Shown here piece after piece: positions 57,196 to 64,000 of a DNA stretch of 64,000 bases. Position 1 is the stretch's first letter. Each line of letters begins with the position of its first letter. The DNA comes from Bedellia somnulentella (Eukaryota; Arthropoda; Insecta; Lepidoptera; Bedelliidae): the NCBI GenBank assembly GCA_963576735.1, contig OY755175.1, forward strand, positions 6,278,401-6,342,400, read 5' to 3'. The position numbers were made by a program, and so were the translations under genes. Under the pieces are notes generated by a model, which worked only from the letters and a program-made list of their open reading frames with translations, ran no database searches and was not told where the DNA came from.

Positions 57196-57229
57196 GAGCA
57201 AAGATATACTGGCCAGTATATCTTTGCTC
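57196..57229. repeat. 34-bp perfect palindrome inside LINE RT
   Basis: GAGCAAAGATATACTGG followed at once by its reverse complement. It lies where the RT of the CR1-like LINE switches frame. Confidence 0.85.
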
Positions 57230-58777
57230 GCCACAGATGATTGGTAAAACCATGCTGATATTCTGTAATATGTCTATTTATTGTCAAGTAAATACCATTA
57301 TATACTATTTGTTCAAGTAGTTTACTAAAACAAGGCAACACAGAGACGGGTCGATAGTCCGTTGCATTTGATTTTGATCCACCTTTGAAGATCGGGGTGA
57401 TCTTTGCGGTTTTCCATATCTCTGGAACGACTCCTTCCTTGAGAGATCTCGAAAATAAAATACTCAAAGGTAAAGCCAGCTCGTTTTGACAACGGATAAT
57501 AAAAACGGGATGTTTTCCATGTAACCCACTATATATATTATACTTGATCATCTTAATATAAGAGGCATTTGATGACGAATTTACCCATTCTCAGTCCATA
57601 ATTACTTTCACGCAACTCTATCAGACAGTCATCCATGAACAATTTGAAGAGCCACGGAGAAGCTACACATGCCTGTCGGACACCCCTAGAGTTTATTCTT
57701 ACACATGCACTAGAATCCTCATAGAGTGATACCAATGCACGTATAAGTTGGCTCCCCAAACCGAACTTGGACAGCACCTCCCATAAATACTTTCTTACGA
57801 CCCTATCATACGCCTTCTCTAAATCTATGAAGGAGCAATACACCTTTCAGTTCTTAGCTAAGAACTTTTCAGAGATGCTCCTTAAAGAAAAGATTTGGTC
57901 CATACATCCCATTCCCTTTCTAAATCCTGCTTGCACATCCCAAATATTATCATCCATTTCATTCATCACTCTTTCAATCAAAACCTTTGCATACAATTAA
58001 CCGACAATGCTGAGTAGGCTGATTCCACGGTAGTTTTTAGCCTCCTGCTGTGACCCCTTTCCTTTATATAGAGGCACAATTACCGCCTTGCTCCAATCTT
58101 GTGGTACTTTACCACTCAACCAGCATTTTTGGAAAAGAAAGTACAACCAGGAAGCAACCACCCCTTTACCAGCCCTCAGCATCTCGATATTTATCTTGTC
58201 ATACCCTGCCGCTTTCCCTACTTTCAAACTTTTCATTGCTTTCATTACTTCTTCCATACTAATCTCACTATCATCAAAGTCATCCATTGCTTCATACCCA
58301 TCAACATTACTGCCAATTGGGGAAGAAAAAGGTGCATTTTTTTTTCAAAGAGTCCTTCGAAATATTTCTTCCATAACTCGTTTCATGTTACTTTCATCCA
58401 TCGCCAATTCACCCTGTTTATCTCTCACTACATTCACTCTCGTGTTTTGGGAAATTCCCTTTTCTTTCCGGATATATTTCCAAAATAACTTTTGGTTATT
58501 CCGGTTATTCCGTTTCCTCTTACACCACTCTTGCAAATCACGCTTTTTCTTTTCTGGACTACATCATCAGTTACACTCGCATCAATTCGTTTGCTAGCTT
58601 TGATCGCTAGTAAATCTAACCACTTTCTTCTTATCTGCAACTGCCTCTTTCACATCTTTATCCCACCCTTAAAACTCCTAAAATCGTCTTCTAATATACC
58701 TAATATTTGCCACCATATAGTAGTGACTTAAGTAGCATTTGATATAAAATATATAATGGTATACATTAACAAAAAAT

Positions 58778-58870
58778 AAAAAGATCAACGAATGGATGCG
58801 AGTGTAGCTGATGATGTAGTGCGAAAAAGTAAAGATGAGTAGAAGAAAATTAAAAATGAAGTTAAGAAGA
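58778..58870 (+). mobile_element. inverted short piece of RTE-like LINE
   Basis: A plus-strand stretch encoding RMDASVADDVVRKSKDE-like residues repeats, in inverted orientation, the segment ASKRIDASVTDDVVQKRK at 58620-58550 on the minus strand. It sits about 180 bp beyond the 5' end of the long LINE copy. Confidence 0.55.
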
Positions 58871-58998
58871 GTAAACCTTTACTGAATCTTTAAGAACAAG
58901 TTTACAGTAAACATTCAAATACACAGATATCTAACACTCTGAAGGCCCATTTACGATATTTCCCAAGCTCCTTCTTTCTTAATATATTTTATACACTT

Positions 58999-60141
58999 TG
59001 TATATGTCGCAGCCAACTGGATAAATCAGCCAGCTGACAAAGCAGCTAGCCGCTTAATTAAACGCCGGCTTCTAGTAAAGGGCTAAACTTCAATCAGCCA
59101 TTTAGTTGAAGACAACGTCCAACCACTTGGCTGAACGTTATATCGCCGTCTGGTTATCTAGGGTGACTATGAGATCTTATGCAGCATGAAAATAGAACCA
59201 AGTAACTTTAAATAATAACTTGTATTAAAATAAAAAAAAACATATATAAAGAGTGCGCTACTTAATTATGAGTAGGTATTTAAATAGGCATCTGAAGAAT
59301 GAATTCGCATTAAACTTTATTAAATATTTTTTCTTAGGTACTGGCAGCAATACTTTAATTATATTCATTTAATATAATATTAACAATTAAATGGCACAAA
59401 GCTTTGGCACACTAGCTAAAAGTACTGGCATACCACACAAGTTAAATTTGGCTCAATATTTTTTAAGTCCTCAATCGCAATACATTTAACTTCAATATTA
59501 TTATCATTTAAGCTTTCAGTTTCATTCTGTATTATTTTTAAACCATGCCATGGCTCGCCACGGCTTTGAATATAGGCCAGGATTGGTTTCAACTTGATTA
59601 ACAACAGAAACATGTGTATAAGTAGGCTAGGCCCTAGGTATAATACGCATCATGGGATCATTGGGGATTCTTTTAAATATTAAATGCTCTATATGCCATA
59701 ACATCATACTTGTGCGTCCAATAATATTCCATTGCAGACTTTTTTTGTTGTCATTCATGGTCACCCTAGCATTTTGTATATAATTTATAACCTCCAAAGC
59801 TTTCCAAAATGTCGCGAAAACTGCTATTATCAACTAGGGCTGGTGTATTGATTGAAATTTTAATGATGTAACACTTTTTAAACGTTTTTCTATTAATTTT
59901 AACACAAAAATAATGTAAAATGAAACTTGAAAAATTTAATGACGAAATTCAAATCACCTGCCTGATTTAACATCAGCCCAAACCAACGGGCTTACTATTC
60001 AATCAGCCGGGTGATTGGACGTTCAGTGACGACAATTCATATTACAAGCGGGCTAGTCTTTTAACTAGGAGCCGGCGTTTAATTAAGCGGCTAGCTGTTT
60101 AATGAGCTGGCTGATTTAACCAGTTGGCTGCGACATATACA
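58999..60141. mobile_element. 1.1-kb element with ~90-bp inverted repeats, unclassified
   Basis: Ends TGTATATGTCGCAGCCAACT and its reverse complement, continuing as imperfect inverted repeats for about 90 bp (shared core CCGCTTAATTAAACGCCGGC). Motifs with CAGCC/GGCTG recur inside each arm. Between the arms are AT-rich DNA and minus-strand frames of 65-68 codons that I do not recognise; they could be transposase remains. No clear target duplication, because the flanks are part of the symmetric ends. Confidence 0.78.
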
Positions 60142-60155
60142 TTTTACACTTCGTT

Positions 60156-60224
60156 TAAACGGTGATGGGAAACATTGCGAGAAAACATACATGGCTAAGT
60201 GGTACTTGGTCAGCACACGTTGTA
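60156..60224 (+). mobile_element. SINE-B internal fragment
   Basis: AACGGTGATGGGAAACATTG and ACATGGCTAAGTGGTACTTG match the middle of the family. Confidence 0.65.
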
Positions 60225-61570
60225 TGTATGTAAATAAAGTATGTATGTTCATATTAATTGAATAATACTGTTTAAATAGTGTTTATAATATGTTTAACAT
60301 ATATACCAATTGTACTTTTACTTTTGTACTGAAATTTTGATAATATTTCTTTTGTACTGTGCAATAAAGTGTTTTCTATTCTACCTATATGTACAATTCA
60401 TAATAATAATAAAAGATTTTATTTATCTTTAACTCATACAAAAAATGGTAACATGACAACAAACAATAAGAAAGAAGTACTAACAAAGCTAACAATAGCA
60501 CATAACAGCAGAATAAAAAAAAAACGCTACCTAGCTTCCAACGAATACTCAAACGAATATGATAAACTTACTTATACATTCTCTTGAGCACTGTGCATGC
60601 TCATTCTATCTTCGGACTTCTGATTCGCATCTTTGATAAAATGATTTTTATCAGCGCCCGTAGCATGAGGCGTGTGAGAGCGAGTATGTCATGTGAGAAG
60701 TGATATACCGACAGATTTTGTATGAGCAATCTGTCATCCTCATGCTACTGGAACTGGTCTGCAAACGCCTAGTGAGGCTGTCCTTAACTAACTATTACTT
60801 TCACGTTGGCTCTGAATGTCTCTTTCACCGATTTACTTACATAAATAAATATTTTAATATACTTTTCAAAATCGTTACATTCCGTTTACATTAATATTCT
60901 TAAGAGGAAGTGGTCGGGTGCGGGACGGGGGAGTCAAGAATTATTATGAGGTGCGGTTCAGCGGTGAAGAATTTGTAATTAAAATTTCCACATTTCTGAT
61001 TTATTATATTACATTATGAATCAAGTTGGCTTTGTTAGTCATTTCAGCCAAGAATGTTTTAATATAAGCATTGTAATAACGAATAGCTCAGGGCTTTCAT
61101 ACGACAAGTTTCAACAAAACCAAAATATTTAATACTAAAAAAAACTAGTTAATGTTGTCGAAGTAAAACAGTATACTTAACTTAACTTAGTATTCCTAAA
61201 ATCGCCCGTACCTATTTATAAAAAATCTCCGTAACATGTTTTGATTTCACTTGAATAAATCACTAATACTTCGTAAAATTCAAGTTTTTTACAATCTTAA
61301 ATTGTCAGAATAAACATTAAATATGTAAATAAGAAAGGTCAGAAAACTTAAAACATCCCTATTCTATAGCCCCGCTAAGACCAACATTTATGTGATATTT
61401 CTTAGTCTAACCTAGATGCAGAGAGAAACGCGGGACAGCCTCGGCCTTCCTTCTAGAGGATTCTACAATAATGCCTTCAAGTGCGCTCCTCACAAAGTCC
61501 AAATCTAGGGAGACTGTTCACCAATCGCTCTCCGTAGCACCCGTATAACCCTACAAGGGTGGCTCTTCGT
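60225..61570. other. no gene seen
   Basis: AT-rich until about 61370, then more GC-rich up to the ORF at 61571. No family recognised. Confidence 0.5.
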
Positions 61571-61819
61571 CTAGCGGACGAACAAGCATGCATCGCAATG
61601 GTTCGCAGTGGTAAAAAGTTCTGAGCGCTTTATGTACCGAACTAGGTCCACCAGGTTTTGTTCTGTGACGATCAATTTGGGCTCCAACCGCAGAAATTCG
61701 CGGTACATTGCTGCCCGATAACCCGTCCGTCCAGGTGTTGAACCTGAAGCCCTAAAAAAGGCCTGCATGGCTTTTTTATTAAAAAATATGTAATATTTAA
61801 CATCATGTGACATTGTCAC
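61571..61819 (-). CDS. unrecognised ORF, probably retroelement-derived
   Basis: 82-codon frame including SGSTPGRTGYRAAMYREFLR and LVDLVRYIKRSELFT, which has the feel of the pre-RT linker of some RT elements, but I cannot name it. Its first codons overlap the SINE-B copy at 61799-62073, so the start shown is not native. Flanked by GC-rich sequence, 61400-61750, unlike the surrounding AT-rich DNA. Confidence 0.3.
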   Translation of the reverse strand: MTMSHDVKYYIFFNKKAMQAFFRASGSTPGRTGYRAAMYREFLRLEPKLIVTEQNLVDLVRYIKRSELFTTANHCDACLFVR

Positions 61820-62073
61820 CTGGTGTTCAGAGTACCCACGTTTTGCATTGACAGTGTACTCACGTGATAGGGGGCAGGCCTATCGCCGTTTTGTACGAGT
61901 ACACTGTCACATGACTCAGCCATGTGGGTTTCCTCACGATGTTTTCCCTCACCGTTGAAAACCATGATATATAACCATGTCTTTAGAAAAGACAAATTGG
62001 TGTAGGCCCGATCCGGGATTTGAACACTAGTCGTTTGATAACCGGTGTTCTACGCAGTGAGCTATCACGGTTG
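61799..62073 (-). mobile_element. SINE-B, lacking the 3' tail
   Basis: CACGTGATAGGGGGCAGGCC, TTTCCTCACGATGTTTTCCC, then reversed B box GATTTGAACACTAGTCG and A box GCAGTGAGCTATCACGG. Confidence 0.85.
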
Positions 62074-62199
62074 TAATTACCTAGTCGGTGTTTAAATGCT
62101 GTCACAAAAAAAATTGGCTATAAAATGAAAACTAGTCATGATATTCAAAAAAAGGTTTTTTTAAGAAAAGGTTATTTAATTAGATTACTTTAAATATAA

Positions 62200-63170
62200 A
62201 ATTTATTCAAAACGATTGCCACTATTTTTCACAAAAGCCTTCAATCTTCGCGGCCAATCTTCAATAGCAGCACGGCCCATATTCAAGTCGATATAGGTCA
62301 CTGCTTTAATCAATGATGACTTTAGGCTGCTCAAATTTTTGTGCGGTTTAGAACAGACCTTCTTCTCCAACTCCTGCTAAATTTTGTGATCCGGTAGATT
62401 GAGGTCAGGGTTAGATGAGGGCCAATCTTGATGTTTGAATCTTCACTCCTGAGTTGTTTTTGAGTGCAGAGTCCTGTTGAAACACAAATGGGCGTCCTTC
62501 AAAGAGTGTCAGGGGCAGATCTTTCACTAGCGATCTAAAAACGTGTCTCCGTACACTTTTGCACTGGTTTTGACACCCGTTTCACAAAAATGCACTTCAG
62601 TAGGGCCATAGTAGGATACTCGCAACTAAATCATGATTGATGATGGATGTGACAGTGCTGCACTCTAGGAATGGCATTTCCAGCGGCCGCAGAACTATTA
62701 GCGTACACCCTGTATTTTTTTTGTTGTATCTCTCCTAAATATTAAAAAAAATCTCGCCTGTAAACAGGATATCGCGGTGTCTTTTTCTTGCGTGCCGCTT
62801 AAGCAATACTTTGCATTTTTTGGCTCTCATAGCTATCAGACGCGCTTTCAGAATATGTCCATTATTTATTCGGTAAGCTCGTAGTCTCAGGTCTTCATCG
62901 AGTACTTTTTTTACGGTACTTCTGGTTAAACCCATCTTCAAAGACATCAATTTCTACTTGCGGTCGGGATTTCTTGCCGTACGCGCCTTGATTGATTTGG
63001 TCACCCCTGGTGTCCTAACGGAACGAAATCTGCCATTTCTTTTTTCGTCATCGACACTAGAGGTTTCATTGTACCTCTTGATGGTACGGTATACGAACCT
63101 CATAGTGATTTTCAATTTTTGAAGCAAGTTTATATCGTCTTTGGTAGACAGCCGCAAAGATGCAATGCAA
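62200..63170 (-). pseudogene. Tc1/mariner-type transposase remnant
   Basis: Minus strand. Frame 63157-62954 has the helix-turn-helix end, with VYRTIKRYNETSSVDDEKRN and a GRPRSVRT-like GRFRSVRT. Frame 62950-62735 has LRLRAYRINNGHILKARL and KCKVLLKRHA, ending ILFTGE where active enzymes have FTDE. Further down, VSYYGPTEVHFCETGVKTSA and the end (GRAAIEDWPRRLKAF-like) can be read with stops and shifts. The first catalytic Asp is lost and the frame is broken: an inactive IS630/Tc1/mariner element. Confidence 0.82.
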
Positions 63171-63390
63171 TTAATGTTACTCAGTTCTCTTTGCGAGTCT
63201 ACTCCATCGTAAAAAATAATGAATGTAATTATGATTTAGCAGATTGGTATTAAAAAAATAATTGGAATTCGAACACTATTTCATATTTTTTCATTGACAG
63301 TATTTAAGAACCGACTAGATATATTTATATTTGGTTACATTATTTGATATAGGTTAGAAGCATCTCTGTATCGTCATAATTCTTAAAATT

Positions 63391-63417
63391 GAATAAATAA
63401 TAATAATAATATAATAA
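63391..63417. repeat. (TAA)n retroposon tail
   Basis: AATAAATAATAATAATAAT directly beyond the 3' end of the minus-strand LINE ORF1 fragment. Confidence 0.8.
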
Positions 63418-64000
63418 ATCCTTTATTTGCAGGCAACAAGGCCCATATAATATTAGTAAAACTTAACCTATGTTAGTAATTTACAATGTAGTGGGCAGAG
63501 GCTTTGGTTTCTGACGCGCAGCCCTGAAGCGCCGGAACACTATTCCCTCAGGCCAAAAGTTCTCTCCTAGCAGAACCTTCTCATGGACTGCGGGAACCTG
63601 GAGCCAATAGGATTTAAAGTTGGTCGGCCTACTGGGCTCCAGACGTGTAATGTTGAGCACGGTTATAGGACCGAGGCTCGTCTGCTCTATGTGACGCAAG
63701 ACATCGTTGTGCGTCATCTGAGGATCTACTCGAGATATGTAAATATCCAGCAGTTGCAGCCTTCAGGGGGCAGGAGGCTGCTGGGACGGTACCACGCTTA
63801 TTCCTGTTTGCACGACGTTTGGGTTTTTTCCCAACTAGGGTGAATCCATCGTCGTCTTTAACAGTCTTCGGCGCGGCACGAGCGGGCGCGGCTTGGCTCT
63901 CCTTTCCCTCCCTCTCGGTGGTAGTGGCAGGGGGTAGCAGGGGGTTTGGGCAGCGACGATGAGAGCGGGGGTGGCTTCCTAACTTAAGCACCTGTGCAAA
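63391..64000 (-). mobile_element. LINE ORF1-type fragment with (TAA)n tail
   Basis: Two frames (63991-63629 and 63717-63481) overlap through one frameshift near 63720. Together they give a Lys/Arg-rich stretch (DGFTLVGKKPKRR), then ATAGYLHIS and FKSYWLQVPAVHEK, ending in FWPEGIVFRRFRAARQ. This is the pattern of ORF1 proteins of CR1/Jockey-type LINEs (C-terminal VPxxxxE...WPxGxxxRRFR). Only about 60 bp separate the stop codon from the tail CCTGCAAATAAAGGATTTAT and a (TAA)n run, so no RT follows. It runs off the right edge. Confidence 0.7.

Larger units (their letters stand above)
55921..57548 (-). mobile_element. CR1/Jockey-like LINE inserted in an RTE-like LINE
   Basis: Two overlapping frames (57551-57138 and 57253-56186) make up most of an RT: TAKITPIFKGGSK and DYRPVSVLP, then QVDAIYTDFCKAFDKVSH, SGVPQGSHLGPLFF, and the catalytic NLFADDLKLFA. 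The frames are split by a short palindromic insertion at 57196-57229. It ends in a (TTAT)n run at 55921-55942 (minus strand: AATAAATAAA), the usual tail of this clade. Both ends abut RTE-like LINE sequence that continues on the other side. Confidence 0.88.
54634..58660 (-). mobile_element. RTE-like LINE, longest copy, with nested insertions
   Basis: The host element runs on the minus strand from about 58660 to its tail at 54634 and is interrupted twice. Pieces: 58640-58345 (pre-RT linker), 58287-57997 (EVMKAMKSLKVGKAAGYDKI to NYRGISLLSIVG), 57843-57553 (FIDLEKAYDRVV to KFVIKCLLY, followed by TAA where YADD is expected), then a CR1-like LINE at 55921-57548, then 55920-55803, then another insertion at 55346-55802, then 55345-54634 (TECVIDINGKKVEQ to WRSIVSAYPNEK). 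It is dead: several frameshifts and stops. It extends further 5' than other copies but lacks the endonuclease. Confidence 0.85.

Noticed and set aside
58088..58597. Plus-strand frame of 169 codons
   Set aside because: It is the antisense of the RTE-like LINE coding sequence, which explains its length.
59416..59833. Two minus-strand frames suggesting a host gene
   Set aside because: They lie between the inverted ends of the element at 58999-60141 and are broken; more likely remains of that element.

Overview
This is a eukaryotic window, AT-rich and intron-rich, with long non-coding stretches full of short transposable-element copies. The protein similarity of its one clear host gene, together with the repeat types (Lepidoptera-type Helitron ends, RTE/CR1-like LINE fragments, tRNA-derived SINEs, IS630/Tc1/mariner remnants), suggests an insect, most likely a moth or butterfly. 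That is an inference from recalled family features, not from a database search.

Host gene. Twelve exons on the minus strand, between 29117 and 8612, join in one continuous reading frame of 597 codons with consistent splice phases. They encode an insect whirlin/DFNB31 homologue, called dyschronic (dysc) in Drosophila: a low-complexity N-terminal region, PDZ1, a linker, PDZ2, a harmonin-homology-like helical domain, and the start of the C-terminal linker. The first exon needs one base from an upstream exon not found, and the expected third PDZ domain is not seen, so the gene is incomplete here. A tRNA-Pro(CGG) gene lies on the minus strand at 6308-6379.

Repeats. The rest is mostly mobile DNA. 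One SINE-like family of about 250 bp (called SINE-A) occurs about 27 times in both orientations. A second, tRNA-headed family (SINE-B) occurs about eight times. An RTE-like LINE is present in seven or more pieces, the largest being the nested pile at 54.6-58.7 kb. CR1/Jockey-like LINE pieces lie at 16.7-17.8, 23.0-24.2 and 55.9-57.5 kb, and an ORF1 piece at 63.4-64.0 kb. There are two Helitrons, a dead mariner, an RT-element C-terminal fragment at 34.05-34.93 kb, and several terminal-inverted-repeat elements, two with clear target duplications (8 bp at 41658-42068; TTA at 35076-35304).

Most notable points. (1) The LINE and both SINE families share one 3' end: a CCCC-loop-GGG hairpin followed by a GTGAG-TATATGTA-like tail, suggesting one LINE machinery drives all three. 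(2) Four dysc exons have their edges duplicated next door at spacings of mostly 140-175 bp, several copies keeping usable splice sites. (3) A SINE-B tail lies about 20 bp from the PDZ1 acceptor, and a hairpin MITE about 22 bp from the PDZ2 donor. (4) An isolated sequence matching the CTCF consensus lies in a GC-rich, repeat-poor patch at 39.35 kb. No CRISPR array, operon or rRNA gene is present.
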